Assembly (NCBI GenBank): GCA_026419775.2
Contig: JAOPGA020001646.1
Span: 1 to 23,510, forward strand
Direction of reading: 5' to 3'
Length of the DNA stretch: 23,510 nucleotides
Source of the DNA: Acrasis kona
Lineage: Eukaryota > Heterolobosea > Eutetramitea > Acrasida > Acrasidae
Below the pieces are notes generated by a model. It saw nothing but the letters and a program-made list of their open reading frames with translations, was not told the DNA's origin and made no database searches. Below are positions 1 through 8,382 of the stretch, one piece after another (positions within the stretch are counted from its first letter, which is position 1; every line of letters begins with the position of its first letter). The translations under genes were made by a program, and so were the position numbers.

Positions 1-6
1 TGAAGT

Positions 7-39
7 GGTTGACCTGGACACGTGTGTGAACAGGTAACC
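7..39. repeat. Inverted repeat / potential hairpin
   Basis: GGTT (7-10), an unpaired G, then ACCTG (12-16) pair with CAGGT (31-35) and AACC (36-39). This gives a nine-pair stem with one bulge and a 14-base loop that holds the palindrome ACACGTGT. No coding frame runs through it. It could be the 3' part of a transcript or structured RNA that begins outside the window, or chance. Confidence 0.4.
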
Positions 40-63
40 AAGAGTGTGTAAAGTCACAGGTAC

Positions 64-88
64 GAATGTGCTGCCCCACAGCACATTC
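64..88. repeat. Perfect 10-bp hairpin
   Basis: GAATGTGCTG (64-73) is followed after CCCCA by its exact complement CAGCACATTC (79-88). Ten perfect pairs with a five-base loop is strong for this composition. It lies directly upstream of the tandem repeats and has no attached gene. A structured RNA or a transcript end are possibilities, and the sequence does not decide. Confidence 0.5.
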
Positions 89-322
89 AGGTCGTTTACA
101 AATCGATTTGAAAACTACTCAAGAATGGGTTACTGAGTTTAACTCGAGTAATGTTTTTGTTAATTAGATTCAGGTCGGTTACGAATCAATTTTGAAAAGG
201 ACTACTCAAGAATGGGTTACTGAGTTTAACTCGAGTATGGTTGCTTTTTGTTAATTAGATTCAATTACGTTTGGTATGATTCTACTCAATCATGGGTTAC
301 TGAGTTTAACTAGAGTAATTAG
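85..322. repeat. Three-copy tandem repeat, unit about 80-87 bp
   Basis: A 35-base core occurs at 116-150, 203-237 and 283-317. The first two copies are identical and the third differs at three positions. Copies 1 and 2 also share the flanks (the AGATTCAGGTCGnTTACnAATC segment and the TTTTTGTTAATTAG stretch), and copy 3 keeps a degraded form. Each core begins TACTC and ends GAGTA and contains GAGTTTAACTC, so each can fold in more than one way. With the hairpins before it, this fills the gene-free stretch 1-478. No reading frame or transposon gene is seen. Confidence 0.7.
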
Positions 323-478
323 AGTCAGTACTATTTACATTGGGAGTACGTGGTTGAAAAATGTAATTATTATACAATAAACCCTCCTTCCGCCCACCCG
401 CCCGTCTCATTTCAATTTCATATCAATACAAATTTGCTCCGCAATATTTACAACGCGAAGTGAACATTGTCAATTTAT

Positions 479-2739
479 TTACATTGAAAACTCATTTTCG
501 TATTTATTCAACTCAACATTATCATATTTGCTCGAAGCGATCGTCTCGTCAAGAACAAACTCTGGAATGCCCCAAGAATCAATCAAAGAAGGAACTACCG
601 GAACCAAATCACTACAAATTTCATTAATCAGACATCTAATCTTTTTAATCTGTGCGCTCGAAATGCTTCTCGTCTCCAAAAACCACGAACTATTCCTCTC
701 CATCCTATCCAGAGCATGCAATACGCACAAAGTATTCATGACCCTCACAACATGATGATTCGCACCCAATTTATTTTTCATCTTTTCAATCACATTGAAG
801 AATTCGATCGTGATTTGATTTTCACAATAAGCCCTCGCCAAATTCAAACTATGATCCTGTACAGAGTTATAAGCTTCAAAACCAGCTACCTTCTTGTCCA
901 AGTGTGGTTTTTGTAATTTAACAGTCTTTACCGCATTGTAAAGACGCTTTGCTAACGTATGAAGCAAGCGATCTTGTTTAAATTGAAAACAATTCAACAA
1001 AAAATCACCACTGGTCAAATAAGACTCATTTACTAAACAACAAGGTTAAAAAAGTCAAAAAAAAAATCTCACCATTCATCAAATTAGTAATTAATCCATT
1101 TCTAGTGGCATCCTTTACTTTTTCTTTACCAAGATAAATCATATTACGGGCCATAGCACCGCCCGGCAAATACACCCTATCGCTATTCTTCTCTTCGAAT
1201 TTCTTTGCATAATTCGATAACAACACTTGAGAAATTTGTTGCATTAATAAATAATTATCTCCATCTAAGGTTACGCTAACATTTGTATCAGTCAGCATGA
1301 TGCTGATGATATTTCTGGTCAAATAACCTTGACCACCAGTAGCTTCTCTGGCCATTTGTATATGATCGAGAGCTAACCACGAGCAATAAGCTTTAGTAGC
1401 CGAAGCTAACAAGTGTAGTTTTTTCAAAGAGTCCTCGTCTTTGTAACTATCGTCATGATTACCCGTTACGCTGGCATATTCTCTTTTACAGAGGTTATTA
1501 AAGAAAGTAATGGCGTAGGAAGTGGATAATAAGGGTATAAGACGCCTTTGATGAATGCGATAAGTGATAATTGGAACTTCTTCTTGACCAGGTGGTCCGA
1601 ATTGTCTTCTTTTGTAAGCATATCGAAGTGCGATGGATAGGGAGAGTCGACTGGTGATGACGCTTCCGGAGCCTACTCCGAGTCTTGCTTGGAGCAACGC
1701 TCCAATGTGTTTTGCAAATTTTAAGTTATTGCTCTTGATGCTGGATGTGTATCGTCCGGTATTTGCGTCTATTTGTGCGTATCGATCGAGAAGTGCATCG
1801 ATGGGAATGTGATATTGATCAAACCAAACTCTTCCGTTGTCCACTGCGTTCAGTCCTAATTTAACTCCAACGTCCTTGATTTTGATTCCTTCGTAGAGAA
1901 TGTGATTTTCATCTCTCAAGTGAACGATGAATGCGTGTACTCCTTGGTTGGTTCCATTAGTGATGAGTTGGCCAAAAATGACCCCAATCTTTGCGCTTAC
2001 AAAAGCGTTTCCAATCTATAGACATTTTTAGCTTGTGTCATTAGTAATAATTGTACGTACCCAATATTTTTGACTCGCATCATCTGGTGTGTTGATGACC
2101 AAATCTTTTGTGATTGGATCGTAAGTGATGGTGGTTCCCAAGTTACGTAAATTAGAAGCATGTGCAAGTTCGCTCATCAAGAAACATCCGACTTGATCTC
2201 CTTTCTGGAATGTAGGAAAGTACTTTTTCATGATGTTTTTTGGTGCCCAAGTGAGCAATGCAGGCTCCAAATAAATTATAGTGAACGGATAATTTGACGT
2301 TGACTGAACCGTCACAGGTCAGGCTTTCGAAAAATGCAAAAACCTGCATGTTAGAATTTTTATAATGTGCAACAAATACCTTTGTGGGATCATTGATAAT
2401 GTCTTCGACGGTTATGAAATTTTGCTTGAGAATTTTACATGCTTGCTCGTGTCCTCGTCTTCTTATAAAGTCCAAGTCTCCATCTCCACAACCGGATCGT
2501 ATTTGAAATTCTGATCGATTTTGTTCGAACCATTCAAACATTCTTTTTCGTAGGTCGGAATGATCTTGAACAAAGTCGTTTAAGAGCACTTTAACATCTT
2601 CTGCTGATAGAGAGGTGGGGATCATCGACCTGCCTATAGCCTTACATTCCTCCATTACGACATGATCGTTATTAGAACTATTGTCATGCACCAAATGGGA
2701 CCTCAAAATTGATATTCGGTTCAAAGATGTGTCTTTCAT
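479..2739 (-). CDS. Peroxisomal acyl-CoA oxidase, three exons, one frame break
   Basis: Oxidises acyl-CoA to trans-2-enoyl-CoA with FAD and O2, the first step of peroxisomal beta-oxidation. Exons are 2739-2061, 2015-1073 and 1032-479, with introns of 45 and 40 nt (GTACGT...CTATAG and GTGAG...TTTAG) that restore the family sequence. About 724 residues, normal for the family. Recognisable blocks are GCFLMSELAHASN, VGLNAVDNGR, YKRRQFGP, REATGGQGYLTRN with the catalytic Glu, and GDNYLLMQQ. There is no C-terminal SKL-type signal (it ends EFSM), but residues 8-16, RISILRSHL, fit the PTS2 pattern for peroxisomal import. In exon 1 the frame changes at the run of five T at 2224-2228 (five A in the gene). 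Reading one base fewer gives HHEKYFPTFQKG, the conserved family wording, so a base-call error or very recent mutation is likely. The TAA stop runs into AATAAA. Confidence 0.88.
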
Positions 2740-2842
2740 GATGTTTTGGACGAAGAGGTTTTGATTAAAAGCTTTTCAAAATGATTGACAACAAATTTAA
2801 TAATATTTACGTGCGGTATATATATCAGATTCCCAAAATATA

Positions 2843-2933
2843 GTTTCTTTGGCCGAGTGGTTTAAGCCATATAAGGCGGCAGATTGCTAATCTGTTGTGG
2901 TAACACGCGTGAGTTCGAATCTCACAGGAAACG
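2843..2933 (+). tRNA. tRNA-Ser(GCU) with an enlarged D-loop
   Basis: Acceptor stem GTTTCTT (2843-2849) pairs with AGGAAAC (2926-2932), followed by discriminator G2933. The anticodon arm spans 2879-2895 with loop TTGCTAA and anticodon GCT at 2886-2888. A long variable arm (GTG/CAC around GTAA, 2897-2906) marks it as a serine tRNA. The T-arm is GTGAG/CTCAC around TTCGAAT. A box (TGGCCGAGTGG) and B box (GAGTTCGAATC) are intact, and a T5 terminator lies at 2935-2939. The D-stem GCC/GGC encloses 20 bases instead of about 11. Removing nine (CCATATAAG, 2867-2875) gives the usual 82-nt molecule. No anticodon-loop intron. Confidence 0.93.
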
Positions 2934-3018
2934 ATTTTTACATTTTTCTAAACAGTTTCTCATCAATATATCCCTCCCCATAACCTGATTATGACCTACA
3001 ACAAATATCTTGATTGAA

Positions 3019-4464
3019 TTAATGTACAATGCGAGCTTTATTGAAAATACGTACTTTGTTTCCACGAAACATGGCTTGAATGTACAACACTGAGTTGTTA
3101 ACGATAAACTCTGGCTGCATACGGCATCTGGAAAGATTACTTTTTTTGTCTTGTGATAATAGAATGTTTGTTAACTTTTCCAATTGAAGTAACCATTCTC
3201 TTTTTTCAGATAGATTAGTATTCTTGAAAAGAATGCTACCCTGATCGCATATAATTTGATAATGTGTTTTGTCGAGAGGTCTTACCCAAGGCACGCCAGA
3301 CCCACCTTGATATAAATATACACAATAGATAACTATATAGTGATCATCAACTTTGGCTGGTTGTGGAGGTGTCTCCACGTTTGGTTGGGTAAAATTTATT
3401 TTTGAAGCAGTCAATGGAGAAAACGGAGACGACAGAGAAACTCTCCTCATGCCGCCTGAATATCTTTTAGTCAGTGCAGTTTCAAGGTTTGGTATAAAAC
3501 CAGTTTTTTTGTTCTCCCTTAATTTGATAGGTGGGCGTGGAGTTCCAGGTGAATTCTGGTTATCGTCACAGGAAGTTGGAGGTGGTGGCGGAGCTGGCTT
3601 TGAAACATTACACTTTTCACAAACCAACAACATGTCACTAATTAGCATAAACATATAAGTGTCATTAATGTCAAATGGAGTCAGGTCCCTGTTTGAACTC
3701 TCGACAATTTCCTGCTGACCTTTACATAAGAACGTTCGGTGACTTTTCAGAACACCCAACAAATCCTCTTCATCTTTTATAATTAATTGTTGTATTAATT
3801 TTTCTTTTGAATGCTCGTTGTTCATCTCTCTCATCCTTGTATTAAGAAAATCTGCAACTGATACAGTGCCCTCGAGAGCTTTCTTGATGTTTTGGTAATC
3901 TTTATGAGATTCGTTTGTCTGGTTCAGGAGTTCTTTAAGTAGTAGATTGTATCTATTCATATTAATGTATTGCAAAAAAGGTAAAGTACCTTGGAATGCG
4001 TTGAACTGGTTGAATCATATAAGACATCATACCCAATCTGTTATCCTTCTGGCACATCTTCTCGGTTTTAGTTATCCATTCGAGAAATTTCTTGTTGTTG
4101 TTTTTTTCGTGTCTAATAACATCTGCAACCTTTTGATAATTGTTGAAGTAATCTTGGTAGATTTTTAAGAACGGTATGATCATCAGTAATTTTTCACCGA
4201 TGTTATCCCCATCTATTGAATTTTGTATATTAATAACAAGCACCTTGCTGAAATCCATAATAGCACCTAAGACTGTGTACAGTGTATTAAGGTTATCATT
4301 TTGAATTATACTTTTTGACATTAAACTTTTAAAATATACCTTCGTTTCAATTAAACATTTCTCAATATGTCACGACTTACTTCGTTAAGGATGTCTAATG
4401 ACTCAACATATTTCAATTCGCTATCAAGTATTTCTCTCTTGGTATGGTCCCTATCATTGTTCAT
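3019..4464 (-). CDS. RhoGEF with DH domain, split PH domain and IQ motif
   Basis: Activates Rho/Rac-type GTPases by nucleotide exchange, probably in actin control. Three exons (4464-4381, 4339-3990, 3952-3019) with introns of 41 and 37 nt give 455 residues. The short first exon is placed by its match to the start of a DH domain: REILDSELKYVESLDILNE at residues 10-28. The hallmark SYMIQPVQRIPRYNLLLKEL spans the second intron (about 133-152). A PH-like domain follows (about 200-405). It is interrupted at about 258-345 by a proline- and serine-rich insertion containing APPPPP, which could bind SH3 or profilin. Residues 436-446, IQAMFRGNKVR, match the IQ calmodulin-binding pattern exactly. The DH start sits ten residues from the N-terminus, so there is no regulatory N-terminal domain. 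The first ATG after an in-frame stop was chosen. Confidence 0.85.
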
Positions 4465-4906
4465 AATTTTGATTGACGAGTGACAGACATGTTGTTCAAC
4501 TCGATTCGACTGAACATCAACTACCACTAAACTATTAAAACTGATGTGTGTTTATTTGATGATTGCTTTATTCTTAAGAACTCAATGTCTAGCTACTAAG
4601 ACATACTGCAAGGGCAACTCTTTGCAAAAACCACTATACACGTCCTTCACATTCCACATTCTGTCAGATATCTATAACTATTACCATGACATAAGATTAG
4701 CGAATAGCAGTTTCGCTTGATAATCAAAAAGTTCCATTATAATGTATGTAACTCTGCAGAGCTTCGTTCCGCCTAAAAATGGTATCATCTGTAATAAGCA
4801 CAATATATTATATTATAAGAAGGGTAACAAATATCCGGGAGCCGCGAAGATAGTTTAGACAGTAAGCTTGAGCGAGAAAACAGAAGAATAATTACTTAAA
4901 GTTCTT
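4465..4906. other. Intergenic, nothing recognised
   Basis: This stretch separates the 5' end of the RhoGEF gene from the 3' end of the first RWP-RK gene, both on the minus strand. It must hold the RhoGEF promoter. It is A+T-rich with short AT runs near 4801-4818. I see no conserved coding frame, RNA gene or repeat. Confidence 0.5.
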
Positions 4907-5551
4907 TTATGTACATTGTGTTGCTTGTTGACAAAGGAAGGATGATATCCACTCTACATCAAGAGTTAAACCCAGAGGGGTGGCGTCATTTTCATTTGAG
5001 CAATTCCTGCTTTTGAAATAAAGATTCTCTTGTTCTATTGGCCTGTGTATAATGGTCTCTTGGTAGCTTTCAAACGTTGAGTATTCATTTGTTTGGAGGG
5101 TGTCCTGAAGCTCAAAGATATTTTTTTGTACAAGTCCTTCCCCACTATTTGGTGAGTCGTCTTCTTCTTCTTCTTGTGAGTGGCCAAGGTCGTCCTCGTC
5201 GGTTGCAGAACTTTCTCCAGAAAAGATATCCGCGACCTGCTTTTTAAGTTTTGAAATTTCTACAACGGCGGCCTTAGAGTGCTTTCCTCCACGAGACACC
5301 ATGCTCTTTGTTTCAATCTTCTTTTGAATACAACTTAGTTTTCTGTAGGGCCATCTCGTTATATTCAAGTGCCTACATAGTCGCTTTAGGTATGTCTGAG
5401 ACACTCTCAAGGAAACTGCGGCGTGGCTTATGGGGAAGTTAAAGTACTTCGCGATATCTTCAAAGGTGTAGTTATTAATATTGGTTACGGCGTAGTGCCT
5501 TTTTGCTCCCTTCTTCTGTTGAATAACTACTTGTGTTGGTGCTTCTTCCAT
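4907..5551 (-). CDS. RWP-RK domain transcription factor, copy 1
   Basis: 214 residues, one exon. The RWP-RK domain covers about residues 20-78: a helical part reading SQTYLKRLCRHLNI followed by RWPYRK (66-71), the DNA-binding signature known from plant NIN/RKD proteins and also from slime moulds. A short coiled segment (ISKLKKQVADI, about 99-109) follows, then an acidic stretch (about 116-135) that could be an activation region. The end, TPLGLTLDVEWISSFLCQQA, is shared with the second copy at 11449-12051 and is not part of the known domain. Likely a nuclear regulator; targets unknown. A TATAAAAG sequence on the coding strand lies about 45 bases upstream of the start codon. Confidence 0.85.
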   Translation of the reverse strand: MEEAPTQVVIQQKKGAKRHYAVTNINNYTFEDIAKYFNFPISHAAVSLRVSQTYLKRLCRHLNITRWPYRKLSCIQKKIETKSMVSRGGKHSKAAVVEISKLKKQVADIFSGESSATDEDDLGHSQEEEEDDSPNSGEGLVQKNIFELQDTLQTNEYSTFESYQETIIHRPIEQENLYFKSRNCSNENDATPLGLTLDVEWISSFLCQQATQCT

Positions 5552-5643
5552 TGTGTGTTTTTAGACGATGAAGGCACATGGATTTTCTCTCTTTTATATT
5601 GAGATAGAAGTGACACCGGGAAATAAAGAACCACGGAAACATT

Positions 5644-5939
5644 TTAATTATTGCGACAAATCAGGTAATCAATAAACCAGTTGGGATTCTTGTGGAAAAA
5701 CTTGATCCTTTTGACCACAAGGGTCATTAAAGAAGTGTCGGAAATATTTTTCAGTTGTGACTTTTGACCAATAATAGATAAATAACTTTCCTCAAATTGA
5801 TGCACTTCCTTATTTATTACAGGATATCTCATCAACTTGAATTGATTCTTCAAACAAATTGCAGTAGCGTATCATTCTTAAAGTTGTGCTTGTGTAGAAT
5901 CCAAAATTTAGCTCTTGCTTCTGAGATATAGAAAGAACC
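5644..5939 (-). pseudogene. Possible remnant or unresolved small gene
   Basis: Two adjacent open stretches on the minus strand look faintly protein-like: 5939-5853 (reads GSFYISEARAKFWILHKHNF) and 5832-5644 (starts at ATG 5832, ends FFHKNPNWFIDYLICRNN). They are in different frames, and the first has no start codon. I do not recognise the protein. It could be the decayed end of a gene, an exon pair with an unusual junction, or chance. Confidence 0.2.
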
Positions 5940-6581
5940 TCAGCCGAATCTGGCCAAGAATGTAACTTTTACTATTATAAACTTCTCCGTATGTACTTTT
6001 TGAGGTGTTAGCAGTATCCGTTTAATTCCATCGGACTAGCGCTTAAAAACAATTATTATTATATCGTTCCTTGAGATTTAACGGAATCAATTTAAAAAGG
6101 AGGAATGAACAACGTTAAGAGAGCTCTTCCTGGTTAATTTTTATTCAAACGAGGCATTACACCGTCAACATTATTGTTTAATATCTTTAAAATGGTTTAT
6201 CGAACCAAATAATGAAATAACATTGACCCTAGACCTCTGTATGATTTCAATAAATACTCAATAATTTGTTGATATTTTGTTGAACCGGTCGATCAAATAA
6301 ATTTACAAACATGAATGTTCACTTGATCATTACTCAATAAAAAATCAACAAGATATCGTTGTTACCAATCAATACAACATTTAGGATAGTGCGACTGGAA
6401 TAACTAAACAAAAATGTGAAAATTATTAAAATTTAAACGTGTATTCGTTGTGTTTTATTCTGAATGCTGAGTCAGTCAACCTCCACTTTTGTGGTTTTTC
6501 CGAACTCCAATTTTGCTCCGACAACGATAACCATTACAAAGCTGTCGGCAAACTAAATTGCAATGATAAAATACTGACAAC
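5940..6581. other. Intergenic region upstream of the ferric reductase-like gene
   Basis: About 640 A+T-rich bases between the remnant and the ferric reductase-like gene. Only short elements stand out: a small hairpin CCACTTTTGTGG (6483-6494) and the AP-1/MARE-like word at 6465-6475. No coding exon with acceptable splice sites and no RNA gene could be supported. Confidence 0.4.
6465..6475. promoter_or_regulatory. AP-1/MARE-like word upstream of the reductase
   Basis: TGCTGAGTCAG contains the bZIP core TGAGTCA and most of the half-palindromic MARE site TGCTGAGTCAGCA. It lies 107 bases before the start codon of the ferric reductase/NADPH oxidase-like gene. Whether such factors act here is unknown, and an 11-base match of this kind can be chance. 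Confidence 0.15.
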
Positions 6582-8312
6582 ATGAACATAAAGATACTTT
6601 GCATTTTCATATTACTGCTATTCTCGGCACATTCACAACAAAATAACACCACCAGTGCAATCATAACTTACCCACCGATAAAGCCACTAATACAATTTCA
6701 TTACTATTTAACAGCGGCCTACATGCTATTTATTGTCGTACTAGGGTTATTCATGGCCGACATGGTAGTGATAAAAAACAAACCCACTCAATTTCGTGAT
6801 ATATTATTCAACAAGCGTTTACTACCGCCAACGAAAAACAAGCTACTATCGTGGTTCGAATACAATTCTTTAGCCGAGATGTCCTTAGGTGAGACACTCC
6901 TTGCACTCATGTATCTGCTGGTCAATTTTTCTTGGTTCGCCTGGGGTTATGGATACGCGGCTATTAATGGATGGAACGCCCTTTCTGCTAGAGGTTTTGG
7001 TTGGATGAGCAACATGAACGCAGCATTCTTGATGCTCCCCGTCACAAGAAATTCAGTTTGGTATAAGATATACGGTATATCCTTCGAGCGTGCCATCAAG
7101 TACCATAAGCTATTATCAGAATGGAACCTGATTACTGTATTTTTGCACACCGTGTGCTTCACGTGGACGTATTACCAAACAGACAGTTTACATTGGTTAT
7201 TTGTGTGGGGTTGGAACATTAATAATTATTCAATTCTACCAGGAGTGATTGGTGGTGTGTTGTACTTGGCCGGTTCTATTGTCAGCTTAAATTACTTTAG
7301 AAGAAATTTTTGGAATTTTTTCCTAATATCACACATTGTTTTGAATTGTGCTGCAACATTTCTTGTTATTCTTCATGCCATATGGTTCCAAACCGTACCC
7401 TTCTTGGGGGTTGCGTTCGGTCTCTATTTTGTTGATCTTATTCTTCGTGCTTTTGTCGGTTATGGCAAGACTGCCTCTCTTGTTGGTGTCGAATATATTT
7501 CCAAGTGTGATATAGTTAAGTTGTCTATTCACAAACCAGGATTTACCTATGAACCTGGCCAGTACATTTACTTGTGGATAGACGCAGTCGGAATGTCCGA
7601 AGCCAAACCCTTCACGATCGCATGCCACTCGAAGAGCGATGAGCGCAGCACAGTCACCATTTACATTAAAGATGTAAAATCTGATTATAAGGATTCCACA
7701 ACCTTGTTCGATCCATGGACTCACCGATTGGCTGTTTGGGCTGAAAAAGTTCAAAACGGACAAGCATCCGCCAAAAACTGTTTTGTGCGCATGGAGGGTC
7801 CTTATGGCTCCATTTCCCATGATTACGATCGATATGATACGGTGGTGCTGGTTGCAGGAGGTATAGGGATCACCGCCATGTATAGTCTATTCATATCGTT
7901 GCTGGACAAGTACAGAAACGATCCCACACATTCAGAAAAGAAAGTTTATTTGATATGGACGAAAAGAAAGAGAGAGTTGTGGAATTTGTTCCCAGAGATT
8001 TTAAAGTATGAAGACTTGGATAATAGAGCGTCCATAGAGAGCGGCCTACAATGTAATATTAGATTATATGTTACGGAGAATGTGGAAGATGAAGCGGCCA
8101 TGGTTAAAAGTGGAGTGGATGTGATACGTGGGAGACCCGACTTTAAATCTGTTCTTCAAAACATCTTGGACGAACGGATATCGAAAAGCCCTTTTGTGTC
8201 GGTGTGTGGTTGTGGTGCAAATCAGATGATTGCCGATCTGGAGGAAGCTTGCTGGGACCAAAGTGGAAGTGATGCGAAAATACATTTTCACAGAGAGATA
8301 TTCGAGTTTTAA
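6582..8312 (+). CDS. Ferric reductase / NADPH oxidase-like membrane flavocytochrome
   Basis: Moves electrons from NADPH through FAD and two haems across a membrane to Fe(III), Cu(II) or O2. 576 residues, single exon. A signal peptide (about 1-18) is followed by several membrane helices. Haem ligands are visible as two His pairs with 13 residues between: H175/H189 and H251/H265. The FAD-binding loop reads AKPFTIA (341-347), with Lys where the family usually has His (HPF[ST]). Nucleotide-binding motifs GPYGS (406-410) and VAGGIGIT (424-431) follow, then CGCGANQMI near the end. The C-terminus REIFEF has the aromatic ending common in this family. No EF hands, so no direct calcium control. Sequence alone cannot separate iron reduction from superoxide production. 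The FRE/FRO group seems closer than NOX because of the signal peptide and lack of other modules. Confidence 0.85.
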   Translation: MNIKILCIFILLLFSAHSQQNNTTSAIITYPPIKPLIQFHYYLTAAYMLFIVVLGLFMADMVVIKNKPTQFRDILFNKRLLPPTKNKLLSWFEYNSLAEMSLGETLLALMYLLVNFSWFAWGYGYAAINGWNALSARGFGWMSNMNAAFLMLPVTRNSVWYKIYGISFERAIKYHKLLSEWNLITVFLHTVCFTWTYYQTDSLHWLFVWGWNINNYSILPGVIGGVLYLAGSIVSLNYFRRNFWNFFLISHIVLNCAATFLVILHAIWFQTVPFLGVAFGLYFVDLILRAFVGYGKTASLVGVEYISKCDIVKLSIHKPGFTYEPGQYIYLWIDAVGMSEAKPFTIACHSKSDERSTVTIYIKDVKSDYKDSTTLFDPWTHRLAVWAEKVQNGQASAKNCFVRMEGPYGSISHDYDRYDTVVLVAGGIGITAMYSLFISLLDKYRNDPTHSEKKVYLIWTKRKRELWNLFPEILKYEDLDNRASIESGLQCNIRLYVTENVEDEAAMVKSGVDVIRGRPDFKSVLQNILDERISKSPFVSVCGCGANQMIADLEEACWDQSGSDAKIHFHREIFEF

Positions 8313-8361
8313 TTGTAATTATTTTGATTTGTCGGTTGACGTTTCTATTCTTGTAATTCTA

Positions 8362-8367
8362 AATAAA
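8362..8367 (+). promoter_or_regulatory. Polyadenylation hexamer of the reductase gene
   Basis: AATAAA 49 bases after the reductase stop codon and only 15 bases before the start codon of the next gene on the same strand. It is the only AATAAA in the 70-base spacer. The 3' end of one transcript and the start of the next must therefore nearly touch or overlap. Confidence 0.55.
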
Positions 8368-8382
8368 GGTTTCACGTCAGAA

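Noticed and set aside
2202-2220. A 19-nt GT...AG segment in the acyl-CoA oxidase that would also fix the frame
   Set aside because: Removing it deletes the conserved YFP segment, while losing one base of the adjacent homopolymer restores the family sequence in full. 19 nt is also far below the other introns.
5853-5853. TTG start for a 69-residue protein at 5644-5853
   Set aside because: Not a plausible start in this genome; the first ATG is at 5832 and the product is not recognisable.
7329-7820. Long open frame on the minus strand inside the reductase gene
   Set aside because: It is the shadow of the conserved plus-strand gene and has no protein-family features of its own.
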